Source: Tomocerus qinae
Lineage: Eukaryota; Arthropoda; Collembola; Entomobryomorpha; Tomoceridae
DNA: 64,000 nt
Direction: 5' to 3'
Assembly (NCBI GenBank): GCA_020055645.1
Contig: CM034546.1
Span: 84,196,001-84,260,000, forward strand
Shown here: positions 21,842 to 33,180 of the stretch, one piece after another
Layout: the number at the start of each line of letters is the position of its first letter
Position numbering within the stretch: position 1 is the stretch's first letter
Notes under the pieces: generated by a model
Told to the model about the DNA's origin: nothing
Database searches by the model: none
The model's input: the letters and a program-made list of their open reading frames with translations, nothing else
Made by a program: the position numbers and the translations under genes

Positions 21842-22830
21842 ATGCCGAAAGTCAGCTTTAAAAGAAAACTAATTGATCAAATTACAAAAGACTGCTTAAT
21901 TTCAATTTTGAGAGAAGACAATTCTGATGAAGAAGATGAAATCCTTGAGTATGGCTTAGAAGAAATTCAAATTTTATTGATTCATCGTTACTTGAATTCA
22001 CGGAAAAAGGTAAACCACGTCATGTTATTTTATATTTAAGTCAATAAATTATCATTAAGTATTTATTCAATATAAATTACTATTGTTCTGAAATTTTATG
22101 GTGTCAATAGGTAATCAAATCTAAGGAATGGTGGACGCGGATTTTAACTGATTGCGAGGACAGGATTTTTAAAAACGAAATGAGAATTTCACAGCACCAT
22201 TTCCACAAAGTCTTAGGACTCATTGAAAAAGACGATACTTTCAATTCAAATAAAACATCAATAGAAATACAGCTAGCTATAGCTATAGCTCGCTTCGGAG
22301 AAAATGGAAACGGTTCGTCACAGTTAAAAAAAGCTGCAAAATTTGGATTGGGGGAGGATACTATAGTGGCCAGTACCAAGCGTGTTATAAAGGTAGGTAG
22401 GTGGTAGATGTTCATTGAATTAATATACTGTACCATTTCATTTCAGGCTTTAAATAATATCAAAAATTGTTAAATACAATAACCAACTTCGGAAGAACGA
22501 AGAGCAACGTGTGACGAAATAAAGAACAAGTTACCGAATTGCATAGGTTATATAGACATGCTCATAAATCTGGAGGAGCTTCTGGAGAAAATTGATGACC
22601 CGGAATCATATTTTTCAAGAAAGCAGAAGTATGCTATTCAACTACAAGGGGTTGTAACGAACACGAAGAAGTTCATTGATGTGGTTGTAATCTTTCCGGG
22701 TAGCGTTCACGATGCAAGAGTTTACCATAATTCAGGCATCGGGCAGTATCCAGATCAATTTTTTGAAGATTAACAATGGCTGATTGGCGATTCCGCTTAT
22801 CCTTTAACCTGTGAAATAATAACGCCATTT
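21842..22830 (+). pseudogene. PIF/Harbinger transposase, three-exon, decayed
   Basis: Exon 1 (21842-22009, ATG start) ends AAAAAG|GTAAAC; exon 2 (22111-22392) starts after TGTCAATAG and ends AAG|GTAGGT; exon 3 starts at 22447 after TTTCATTTCAG. Exons 1 and 2 are whole numbers of codons (56 and 94), so all three join in one frame. Exon 3 encodes the RNase H-like nuclease of the family: NCIGYIDM (first catalytic Asp region, where the family usually has G-x-x-DGTH), then FPGSVHDARVYHNS (second), then GDSAYPL. Stops in exon 3 (TAA at 22471 and 22480, and one after QFFED at 22771) show it is inactive. The C-terminal third beyond GDSAYPL is not recognisable. Family members normally act with a separate Myb/SANT-like protein. 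Confidence 0.8.
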
Positions 22831-23409
22831 CGACGATTTATTAGTTTTTGCTGTAGTAGCAAAATCATTTTAAAAGTATTTGTTGAGGTTTCCATCCATT
22901 TACTCAAATTTTAGACCATCATACCTGCTCGATGCTTGAGTTCATTTTATCAGTAGATGACGTTTGAAGGACTACTGGTGGAAATATACTCAATCTAGAT
23001 CCAAAAATTTCATCCAGATCATCAAAATTTGGGTACCGAGCCAGAGTAGCTTCTGTCTTCTGTACAACATTCAGAACATTCAATTGTTAATAATATATTT
23101 TGAAAACAATAAAAATGTTCGGTTAAGTGTGTATGTAAAAAATTACGTTGAAACGATGCCATGCTCGTCTTGAACCTGTGTTACTCCTCCATGCAATTGC
23201 GTCCACATAAGATTTCTTCAGGTGTCATATTTTGCCTTTTATTTGCATTACTGCTCGTTCTGACAATTGTAGCTTTGTTATTAGTACCGAATAGTACTGA
23301 TCAGCAGTCGGTTTCTACAAAAACCATTTACAACTAGTTACTAAAAATGTAATTTTGTTTGTAATCGTTTAGTTTATCGTTGGTAGGTTTTAATTTAATA
23401 ATTAATTAG

Positions 23410-23784
23410 TCATACCTCGATGGTTTTCCCACTTTTAATTGTATTTTTTAGGTACTCTAAAACTTGTTGGATTTCACTTTTTGTCCACCGTTGCTGTTCC
23501 TTGCATTTCGTCGGCTGAGTCATTTCGAAATTTTATATTTAAGTCACAAATCTTATCAGAAATAACAAACAACAACAAACATGCTTCGGTATCACAGATA
23601 TTTACACATGCCTTTCGGCTTGGCAGTCTGGCAAAGTCTTGGCAGATGCTTTCCACCAATCGCAGTCCGTTATCGACTGCCAAACTCCACCTCCTGCTTG
23701 GCACTTTAGAAAAGACTGCCAAACCGCTGAACTCCCCAAGTGCCAAATTTCCATTGATTTGCCCAGAGTATAAAACCAAATCAA
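23410..23784 (-). pseudogene. Possible Myb/SANT-like accessory gene relic
   Basis: A minus-strand frame from 23779 encodes about 100 residues. After a frame change near 23490 there follows RWTKSEIQQVLEYLKNTIKS ending at a stop at 23410. The R-W-T-x-x-E-x-x-x-V pattern resembles Myb/SANT-type DNA-binding segments. PIF/Harbinger elements usually carry such a second gene divergent from the transposase, and the location and strand fit. The match is short and should be treated as inference. Confidence 0.3.
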
Positions 23785-24050
23785 AATCGGTTAATATTGA
23801 CTATCAAAATGAAAAGATAATAGAAAATTAAAATTTGATCAAAATAAACAGAAAATCAAAATTGATTGATATTGATTATCAAAATCCACAGAAAATCAAA
23901 ATTAATTAATGCTGAGTATTAAATTTAACAGAAAATCAAAATTGAATAATATTGTGTTTCAAAATCAACAGAAAATCAAAGTTGATAAATATAAACTATA
24001 AAAATCGTTATAAAATCAAAGTGCATTTATACTAACTATGAAATACAAAA
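23785..24050 (+). repeat. Tandem array of ~40-bp units, internal
   Basis: It has the same unit as 20860-21680 (AAAATCAAAATTGATTGATA-type), about 6 copies. Confidence 0.75.
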
Positions 24051-24088
24051 ACAAATGAAACAAATTTGGAACAAATGACTTTGATCCT

Positions 24089-25243
24089 ACTGATCCTGTC
24101 ACTCCATGGGGACTATTTTCAAATCGAGGGGGACATGAAAATCGCTTCTCATTGGTGGATGAAATTTTTTATTGACCAATCAGAACGCAGCATTTCATTT
24201 CAAAATTTTATATGATTTTCAAAAAGCATTCCCAAGGGAAATATTTATTGCAATATTTGACTTCTGAGATTTATCTTAATTACTTGCTGTAAGGAGTAAC
24301 TGTTGACTCAACTATTATTATGTTGACACGCGAAATAGACAGTAGACAAACTACATAGGGTTTAGGGTAGATTTTGTTACCATAAATCATCAATACTGCA
24401 AGTCACTGCATAATGATTAGTCTCCCCAAGGAGCTTGGACGTTTAATAAGGAGAGCCAAGTAGAGAATTGCCCGTAAGGGAATTTGAAGATCTATAAGGG
24501 ACATTTTATTCCTAATTTTGTGTGAATATCTGGTTGCTATGCTGTTGGAAACGTATTACATTATTAGAGGATAGCAAGTGAGACATCAATGTTTATAGCA
24601 GCTTGATATTAGGGTTCCGCTGCCACAGTCCTCTCTTTGTATTCGAAAGACAATGGATCATATTATGTTGCATTACAATGGACCTCCCACGTTGATTTGC
24701 TCGACTCGAAGTTTGCGCTGAAGTTAAGCCTTTGTATTGCAACATATGATCTATTGTCTTTCGAATACAAAGAGAGGACTGTGGCAGCGGAACGGTAATA
24801 AAGACAGGGGTAGGTGACGTTTTCCAAAAAACGTCCCTTATAAATCTTTATATTCGCTTATGGTAAAATTCCCTGCTCGGGTCTCCTAATAAAGCGTTAC
24901 TATACTATGGCAACGTCCATGCTCCTTGAGTCGCCCTAAAATAATACAGATACAAGCCAGTGGACAATTATCTATTGTTACATCCGTAGAGTTAAGTACG
25001 CAATGTGGTAAGTATATAGCTTAGAATGGTGATAATAAAATTACATGCTAAAGTGTATAATGTCTCAGAAGTCAAATGCTGCAATAAATATTTCCCTTGG
25101 GAATGCTTTTTGAAAATCATATAAAATTTTGAAATGAAATGCTGCGTTCTGATTGGTCAATAAAAAACTTCATCCACCAATGAGAAGCGATTTTCATGTC
25201 CCCCTCGATTTGAAAATAGTCCCCATGGAGTGACAGGATCAGT
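24089..25243. mobile_element. Inverted-repeat element, family of 6884-9059
   Basis: The ends ACTGATCCTGTCACTCCATG and their complement are inverted; the arms of about 180 bp contain TTTCAAAATTTTATATGATT and AAATATTTATTGCAATATTT, shared with 6884-9059 (TTCAAAATTTTATATGATTT, AATATTTATTGCAACATTT). It has no coding capacity. A 500-bp palindrome (24422-24925) occupies its centre. Confidence 0.75.
24422..24925. mobile_element. Nested ~500-bp foldback
   Basis: The outer arms are diverged (AAGGAGCTTGGACGTTTAAT versus its near-complement at 24905-24925; TATAAGGGACATTTTA versus GTCCCTTATAAATC). The inner arms are almost perfect: TTCCGCTGCCACAGTCCTCT at 24615 and its complement at 24774-24793, continuing for about 60 bp. 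The inner part may be a separate palindromic insertion. Confidence 0.7.
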
Positions 25244-25944
25244 ATAACAAGTTTTTTTCCGGTTTTAATGGTTTTACTATAAAATTCGATGTCGATGGAG
25301 GCGGTATGTATTTTATACTATCAGGTTCAGCAATTATCTCTTCAACAGTTTGTTGTCCGATTTAACTTTCCGCGACCACATTCGTTATTTAATAGAAACC
25401 TTTTTTCAACCTCGGATAGCAACACTTTACCTTTTATCTTATCTTTATGTCTGTTTGCTACATTTCTAAGTTTACGATATTCTTTCCACACTTATTAGCT
25501 CGCCTGAGGAAGCGAGCTTATAGAATCGCACAGTCTGTCCGTACGTCCGTCCGTCCGTACCCACGATAACTTCGAATACAAAGACAGAAGTTGACCAAAC
25601 TTAGCATAAACAATGCCTATGGACTGGTAACGAGCCCTATTGATTTTGGTTCAAATCGCTCCATAGGTTGCTGAGATACCGCGCGCTCACTTTGTCTTCA
25701 TTTTGATAGTCAAAATGAAAATGTGGCATTAAATGGACATTAAAAGTTCAAATGTGCTTCCTATGGATTGTTAGCGTGATAGTACAAAATATTAAATGCC
25801 GCTTCGACCAAATTTAAGATTTTATAATGAAGTAAATAAAACCGGAAAATACCTATTATAGAACGGAAATAAATCTATTTCGCATTTATATGCAAATAGA
25901 TAGTTAAATTTATATTTTTCGAATTGCTTATCATTATGATAGCA

Positions 25945-26580
25945 AACATTAATCAATTTTGATTTTCTGTTGATTTTCATAGTCAACATTAATAAATTTT
26001 GATTTTCTGTTGCTTTTCATAGTCAACATTAATCAATTTTGATTTTCTGTTGATTTTCATAGTCAACATTAATAAATTTTGATTTTCTGTTGCTTTTCAT
26101 AGTCAACATTAATCAATTTTGATTTTCTGCTGATTTGCATAGTCAACATTAATCAATTTTGACTTTCTGTTGATTTTCATGCTCAACAATTATATATTTT
26201 GATTTTCTGTTGATTTTCATAGTCAACAACTACCTATTTTGATTTTCTGTAGATTTTCATAGTCAGCAACTACCTATTTTTATTTTCTGTTGATTTTCAT
26301 ACGCAACAATTATCTATTTTGAGTTTCTGTTGATTTTCAATGTCAATCTTAATTTATTTTGAATTTCCGTTAATTTCCCACATCAATCTTAATCTATTTT
26401 GATTTTCTGTTGCTTTTCATAGTCAACATTAATCTATTTTGATTTTCTATTGCTTTTGATGGTCAAAATTAATCTATTTTTATTTTCTGTTGATTTTCAT
26501 TGTCAACGTTAATCTGCTTTGATTTTCTATTGACTTTGATGGTCAACATTCATACATTTTGATTTTGATACTGAATTTAA
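25945..26580 (-). repeat. Tandem array of ~40-bp units, right arm
   Basis: About 16 units of TTTTGATTTTCTGTTGATTT followed by TCATAGTCAACATTAATC lie here. They are the reverse complement of the left-arm array. Adjacent units are more alike here than in the left arm, suggesting recent local homogenisation. Confidence 0.85.
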
Positions 26581-26689
26581 CCAATAAATATGAAAATAAA
26601 CCTATTTCTATTATTTTACTAAAACTGTGTACACGGTCCCCTTCACTCAGGCGAGCTTCTGTTACGGCTTGCCGTAGGTTTTTTTCGGG

Positions 26690-28819
26690 TATCATTGTCT
26701 GGTAAACAAAAGTTAAAAAGTAATTGAACAAGTAGAAAGCACAGTCTACATTTGTGCAGGATTCAAAAATCCACCATGGAAATTGTCGTACTAATTTCTT
26801 AAGTTTGTCAATGTCAACATTCCTGTATAGACGAACATTTTTAGTTTTTGGCTTTTTTCGTATAGATGCCATGATCGGCAATTCCAGAAGGAATAGAGTC
26901 ACTATGACTCACTACTTCCAAATTGTTATGTATAATGACGTCTAATAAACATTGAGTCGTTGCTGTACGGCGAGTTGGTGTTTTTATGTATTGATCAAAA
27001 TTATTTTGCATTATCACCTTTTTTAACTTTCTAGAAGTATAGTCAATGTTAATATTTATATCGCCGATTACAAAAAGTTCTTCCTTCGCATTACACAGAT
27101 TCTCTTCAAGCTGGGTTAGAATCCGAGGAAGGGTTTTCAGGACGGTAAATGGTGGTAATTGGTTTTCGGAATCTCTGTTTTACTGTTACTTTGATATCTT
27201 CGGTGGGGTTTTTAATATAACTAGGGCATATTTCAAGGGTACCAATTAATTTGTATTGAGGAATTTTTGAAATTTAGTGTTACTTTGTATGGTGTGTTAT
27301 GACTTACCTAACGAATTTGTATGGAAATAATTACTATGTACAATGTATGGTGATAGTTTTATATAAAAGTGCATAGTATACCGACACACGATATAATATA
27401 TCACCATAGTTTGGTAAATTTATTCAAGTTTACTAAGAATATTGGTGGAACAATAAGACCCAAGTAGAAACTGCACAACCATGCAGAAAGTGAGGACAGT
27501 TAATTATATTATGTGGGTAAAGTCAAGTCAATGCTCTGAGCTCCGAAGTTATCTCCAAATTAGCATGTTATCAGTATTTTTCCAATCTGTATATTTCCAC
27601 TCCCCTACATTTGTGTTTGCTTTATTTCTTTAGAAACTGCATCTGAGTGAACATAAGTACCATGGCCAAGTAAATTTGTAAGTTTAGAATACAAAACGGA
27701 CAGTGACTGCGACACTGATAAAAGTGATGTTGCAAATAAATAAAATGAAGAAAATAAGGCAAGTGTACTACTTACATGGACGAAAATTATTGACATTGAC
27801 ACTGAAGAATTACGATTCTGGAAGTTCAAACAAATATTTAAATACAAAACTTCAGTACAGAATATTATGATTGTGTGAAAGGTGGCAGGAGTTGCCCAGT
27901 CAGTTTGAAATGTTACTATTTCAGGAGTTAGCACAAAGTAAATGATCCTCTACATTATATACCCATATATATTACAACTAAATTAACTTAACAAACATGC
28001 ATAATATTCAATATTGCCATACAAAGTCATAAACCGCCATACAAAGTCACACTATCTATTTTTAGCTCTCCCATACAAAAGTCATGTGTGTGCCATACAA
28101 ATTGCTATTTTCCCATATTTCAATGTCATAGTTATCTTCTCTTACAAGTTGATATCCTGGTATGAAATATTCATCATCATTATGTGTCGAGTTTAGCCAC
28201 GTTTCCGTTATTGCCAGTAAGTCAAAATCATAATTGCTTATCAATACCTTTACCTTTATGTCATCTTTTTTGCTTTTAGAGTCAGGTCTCGAACATTTAC
28301 ATGGGCCAATCGGAAACCTTTTTTGAGTTTATTGGTGTACGTCCCATCATGGTTTGTAGATGTATTGATTGTCGTAGATATGTTGGTATTAGTCTAACAT
28401 GAAGGGCATGTCCATTGAACGTTTTTTAGATTGATTCCTTTCTTTGATAAGCATACCCTGTGAGCTGCAGTTTTGCATTGAGCGCAGTCTAGAAGTATCC
28501 AGTTTTTTTCCGCTGTATTACAGATGCTGCAATTTACATTCCTAGTGCATTGTTCATATTTCCAAGTTTTTAGAGCACACATTTTGTTAAATTCTCCATA
28601 TGATATTAGTTTTTAACATATCTTATGGTGAGGTTTCTTGCAATCAATGCTAGTAATGGTTAGCTGATTTTTCCGTATTTTGTTTTCTTCGCTTGGGCAG
28701 AGGGCACAAATTAGACCTGGGCTCATTATATTGATTCCACTCATAAGAATTACTAAGAGTAATAATTTCTTCGGTTTAGGAATATTTTTGTCACAAGGGA
28801 AATAAACACACATATACAT
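26690..28819 (-). pseudogene. Non-LTR retrotransposon (LINE) relic with PHD-like and endonuclease parts
   Basis: Minus-strand fragments run in LINE order. At 28394-28819 there is Cys/His-rich sequence with PHD-finger-like spacing (ICALCPSEEN, then CKKPHHKIC; later CSICNTAEKNW, CAQCKTAAHRVC and WTCPSC). At 28110-28244 the endonuclease begins with DFDLLAITETWLNS and IPGYQLVRED. After a break, 27260-26700 gives ITTIYRPENPS, ELFVIGDINI, LLDVII and GIADHGIY, the later motifs of an APE-type endonuclease that nicks target DNA. The reverse transcriptase is absent: the copy is cut off at about 26690 by the end of the Harbinger-type element. An insertion or deletion at 27260-28110 removed the middle of the endonuclease. 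The PHD-like finger upstream of an endonuclease is seen in CR1/Jockey-like LINEs. Confidence 0.7.
27260..28110. mobile_element. Insertion in the LINE relic with CCATACAAA-type ends
   Basis: Near the left end TTTGTATGG repeats occur (TTTGTATGGTGTGTTATGAC at about 27284, AATTTGTATGGAAATAATTA at about 27315); near the right end CCATACAAA repeats occur (28018, 28038, 28072, 28094). The two sides are inverted, as in a TIR element. CATACAAATTCCTATTTTCC also occurs at about 7828, inside the 6884-9059 element. No gene was recognised in the interior. Confidence 0.5.
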
Positions 28820-28989
28820 AGGTAATTATATTTTTTTGGAGTAGTGTAATCTTTTATAGTGAACAGAGAAGGGAAGGGCAAGGTAGGTTAATAAGATTAG
28901 TCTGTGGTTGCTTGATAAGAAGTACAATATATATAATGCCAAGTACACTGTCACAAGTAATATCCAACGTATATATTGGTTGCAACTGC

Positions 28990-30463
28990 TCATGCAGTTC
29001 ATTGACACTTGGGTCACGCCAAATACATATTCGGAAATGTTTAGAGTAAGACCTCTTTCCTGGAGTCGCCAGAGCACTTGCGTAGGCGAATGTCGATTGT
29101 GTTGCCTCCGACGAGAACGTCATCCATTTGGCAAACAATACAGTCGATTCCACGAAGTAGGAAGCTCATCCGTTTTTGGAAAACTTCCGGAGCTGAGGTT
29201 ATTCCGTATGGTAGCCGCTTGAAACAAAAAGGCCGTGTGGAGTGATGAACGTGGTGAGAAGTTGGTTCTTCTTGTCTAAAAGTAATTACCAAAATCCCTC
29301 TAAGGCATCGATCTTCGATTTGTATTTGCAAGCCAAGTTGATGATCCACTCCTCCCATCGGGTGAAGTTCGCGCTAGACACTTGGCAATACCATAGCACC
29401 AGTCAGTTGGTTTCGCCTTTCGCTACCATATCGTCGAGATATTTCTTGAGTTCGTCCATCAGGGGTATGGGCACAAGACGTGGCACTGAGACTGCAATAG
29501 GCTGACAGTCTGGTTTCAATCTTTTTTGTAGCAATCTGCTAATTTAAGCTAAGCCGGAAAAAAAATTGGAAATTCTTTCTCGGGTTTCACTGTTGTGTGT
29601 GGCCTCGGGACACAAGCTTGCTGACCAATTGCTAAATGTTTCACAAAATACAGTCTGTTGAATCACTTTGTTATTATGGCACATAGACATTGAAAGTTCA
29701 CCTGCCCCAGTTAATGGAGCGCCTCCTGGTCCAATAAGGGGTGTCTAGTTTCCTCGAAAACTTGGCAGAAAATGTATATGGTCGCACCGTGATGTCGGCA
29801 TCAGAATCCAATTTAAAAGTTAAGGGATTGCCGTTAACTGTCACTGTCGCATTCCAAAAAGTCTGGACTAAAGACTGACACGATGCCACCACCAAAAGTC
29901 TCGTCGACTGTGACATGACTGATAGAACCACCGGCATTGCACACGTTTACAAAGTGGTTTTGTTGGAGCACTTGTGGCACTCTTTACCCCACGCGGGACA
30001 CTGATCCTGTTTCTGTTGCTTGGAGCTTCCACAGGCAACATGTGAACTTGGAATTTTTCTCCTTGATGGATTTGTTGTTGCTAGAATACTGTTTCTTCTA
30101 GGTTTTCACAGACAACTTGGGCCAGGTTTTAGCCCTCTGACCTACGTTCCTTGTCCGCGCAGTCTGGCTTTGCACTCTGTCGTCATTCGTCGTCGCAGTG
30201 ATCGGGCGAATATCCTCCAGCTGTTCGCGCACAGATTCATAGTTTCTGGCCATCTCGATGGCTTTGGTGAGAGTGGAATCCAAATGCATACGTTCTGCCA
30301 ACTTCCTGTCAAGAACGCCTACCACAATTCGGTCTCTGATCATTTCTTTCCTAGGGGCTGCGAAATTACAATGTTCAATGAGGTGGTAGAGAGCTGTGAT
30401 GATTTTTTTAGCTGTTTCTGCTTCAGACTGGACACGTTGAAAAATTTGACACGTTGCGTTCAA
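28990..30463 (-). pseudogene. Ty3/gypsy-type retroelement relic (gag-pol)
   Basis: Minus-strand fragments follow gag-pol order. Gag (30098-30463) contains EMIRDRIVVGVLDRKLAERM. A zinc-knuckle region (about 29955-30045, different frame) has the pattern QCPAWGKECHKCSNK. A protease-like block (29698-29937) has VNGNPLTFKLDSDADITV, where the family's catalytic DTG is replaced by DSD. The reverse transcriptase follows in pieces: an N-terminal block with PRLVPIPLMDELKKYLDDM (about 29430-29500), a core with RPFCFKRLPYGITSAPEVFQ and CQMDDVLVGG (29041-29358; the polymerase DD pair is present), and LWRLQERGLTLN (to about 28995). Frameshifts and stops separate all blocks. RNase H, integrase and LTRs are not present. 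Confidence 0.8.
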
Positions 30464-30534
30464 AAATAACGCTGCTAAATGCTTTTATAACTTCTTTTCG
30501 TCGTCCGCTTTGGCAAAGCTTTGGCAAGCTATAA

Positions 30535-32630
30535 CCATTTAAAATTCATTATTATCATTTACAATTCATTATAATCTTTTACATTTCATTGTTATCATTT
30601 ACAATTCATTATAATCTTTTACATTTCATTGTTATCATTTACAATTCATTATAATCATTTACAATTCATTATAATCTTTTACATTTCATTGTTATCATTT
30701 ACAATTCATTATAATCTTTTACATTTCATTGTTATCATTTACAATTCATTATAATCATTTACAATTCATTATAATCAATTATAATTCATTATAATCAATT
30801 ACAATTCATTATAATCAATTACAGTTCATTATAACCAATTACAATTCATTATAATCAATTACAATTCATTATAATCAATTACAGTTCATTATAACCAATT
30901 ACAATTCATTGTAGTCATTTATAATTCATTATAATCATTTATAATTCATAATCATTTATAATTCATTATAATCATTTACAATTCATTATAATCATTTATA
31001 ATTCATTATAATCATTTATAATTCATTATAATCATTTACAATTCATTATAATTATTTACAATTCATTATAATCATTTATAATTCATTATAATCATTTATA
31101 ATTCATTATAATCATTTACAATTCATTATAATCATTTACAATTCATTATAATCATTTACAATTCATTATAATCATTTATAATTCATTATAATTATTTACA
31201 ATTCATTATAATCATTTACAATTCATTGTAATCATTTATAATTCATTATAATCATTTACAATTCATTATAATCATTTATAATTCATTATAATCATTTATA
31301 ATTCATTATAATCATTTATAATTCATTATAATCATTTACAATTCATTATAGTCAACTACAATTCATTATAATCATTTACAATTCATTGTAATCATTTATA
31401 ATTCATTATAATCATTTATAATTCATTATAATCATTTATAATTCATTATAATGATTTACAATTCATTATAATCATTTACAATTCATTATAATCATTTACA
31501 ATTCATTATAATCATTTATAATTCATTATAATCATTTACAATTCATTATAATCATTTATAATTCATTATAATCATTTATAATTCATTATAATCATTTATA
31601 ATTCATTATAATCATTTACAATTCATTATAATCATTTACAATTCATTATAATCATTTACAATTCATTGTAATCATTTATAATTTATTATAATCATTTACA
31701 ATTCATTATAATCATTTATAATTCATTATAATCATTTACAATTCATTATAATCATTTACAATTCATTATAATCATTTATAATTCATTATAATCATTTATA
31801 ATTCATTATAATCATTTATAATTCATTATAATCATTTATAATTCATTATAATCATTTATAATTCATTATAATCATTTATAATTCATTATAATCATTTATA
31901 ATTCATTATAATCATTTATAATTCATTATAATCATTTATAATTCATTATAATCATTTATAATTCATTATAATCATTTACAATTCATTATAATCATTTACA
32001 ATTCATTATAATCATTTATAATTCATTATAATCATTTATAATTCATTATAATCATTTACAATTCATTATAATCATTTACAATTCATTATAATCATTTATA
32101 ATTCATTATAATCATTTATAATTCATTCATTATAATCATTTATAATTCATTATAATCATTTACAATTCATTATAATCATTTATAATTCATTATAATCATT
32201 TACAATTCATTATAGTAAATTACAATTCATTATAATCATTTACAATTCATTATAATCATTTATAATTCATTATAATCATTTATAATTCATTATAATCATT
32301 TATAATTCATTATAATCATTTATAATTCATTCATTATAATCATTTACAATTCATTATAATCATTTATAATTCATTATAATCATTTACAATTCATTATAAT
32401 CATTTATAATTCTTTATAATCATTTACAATTCATTATAGTCAACTACAATTCATTATAATCATTTACAATTCATTGTAATCATTTATAATTCATTATAGT
32501 CATTTACAATTCATTATAATCATTTACTAATCATTATAGTCATTTACAATCTATTATAATCATTTACAATTTATTATAATGATTTACAATTCATTATAAT
32601 CATTTATTATTCATTATAATCAATTTAGCA
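30535..32630. repeat. 20-bp satellite, about 105 copies
   Basis: The unit is ATTCATTATAATCATTTACA (variant TATA for TACA). The first 240 bp alternate two variants (TCTTTTACATTTCATTGTTA and the consensus) in a higher-order pattern, and the left part also uses ATCAATTACA. Occasional 4-bp insertions (TTCATTCATTATA at about 32124 and 32327) shift the phase. It has no coding capacity. Confidence 0.97.
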
Positions 32631-33180
32631 TTTATGATGATTAAGATGCATATATGATGATTAAGATGCATATATGATAATTAAGATGCATTTATTATGA
32701 TTAAGATGCAATTATGATGATTAAGATGCATATATGATGATTAAGATGCATTTATGATGGTGAAGATTCATATATGATAATTAAGATGCATTTATTATGA
32801 TTAAGATGCAATTATGATGGTGAAGATGCATATATGATGATTAAGATGCATTTATGATGACTAAGATGCATATATATCATATCATGATTAAGACGCATAT
32901 ATGATGATGAAGATGCATTTATGATGATCAAGGACGTATTTAGGGCGGGTGGTAGGGTGCTTAAGCACCCCCCAAATTTTCCAAAAACCCACTAGATAAT
33001 TATCAAAAATTGATAAAAGGTTTATTTTATACATAAGAAAAATCAGCTCGTATGTTTAAGCACCCCCTTAATTTGATTTCTGGATACGCCCTTGATGATG
33101 ATTAAGATGCATTTATAATTATAGTAATTAATTATGATTCACAATCATTTATGATATATTAATAGGGAGATATGATGTTT
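32628..33180. repeat. Second 20-bp-period satellite (GATTAAGATGCATATATGAT)n
   Basis: About 15 copies run to 32928, then more degenerate copies follow after a small insertion (33095-33180). It abuts the first satellite with no spacer and has the same 20-bp period but a different sequence. Confidence 0.9.
32929..33094. mobile_element. 166-bp MITE inserted in the satellite
   Basis: The ends CAAGGACGTATTTAGG and the complement of CTGGATACGCCCTTG are inverted repeats, and the inner stretches GTGCTTAAGCACCCCCC / TTTAAGCACCCCC can also pair. It is flanked by ATGATGAT at 32921-32928 and 33095-33102, although the satellite context makes that duplication less decisive. It is the same end family as 39721-39895. 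Confidence 0.75.

Larger units (their letters stand above)
20430..26695. mobile_element. PIF/Harbinger-type element with tandem-array terminal arms
   Basis: Left arm, about 20430-21680: two copies of an end block (CTACAGCAAGC followed by AGAAGCTCGCCT at 20450 and 20740), an array of roughly 40-bp units with ATTAATGTTGACTATCAAAA, a cassette with GAGCGCGCGGTATCTCAGCA (21095), then more array. Right arm, about 25495-26695: the same parts inverted (cassette at 25497-25700, array 25945-26580, end block 26620-26690). A third array piece lies at 23785-24050. Between the arms lie transposase exons (21842-22830) and a possible accessory fragment (23410-23784). Later insertions (24089-25243 with its nested palindrome) enlarged it. 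The outer limits and the 3-bp target duplication expected of this superfamily were not resolved. Confidence 0.6.

Noticed and set aside
26543..26902. 119-residue minus-strand protein as one gene
   Set aside because: It is a chance fusion of LINE coding sequence (upper part) with the end block of the Harbinger-type element (lower part).
30535..33180. CRISPR-like array
   Set aside because: Repeats are head-to-tail without unique spacers, AT-rich and in a eukaryotic context; this is a satellite.
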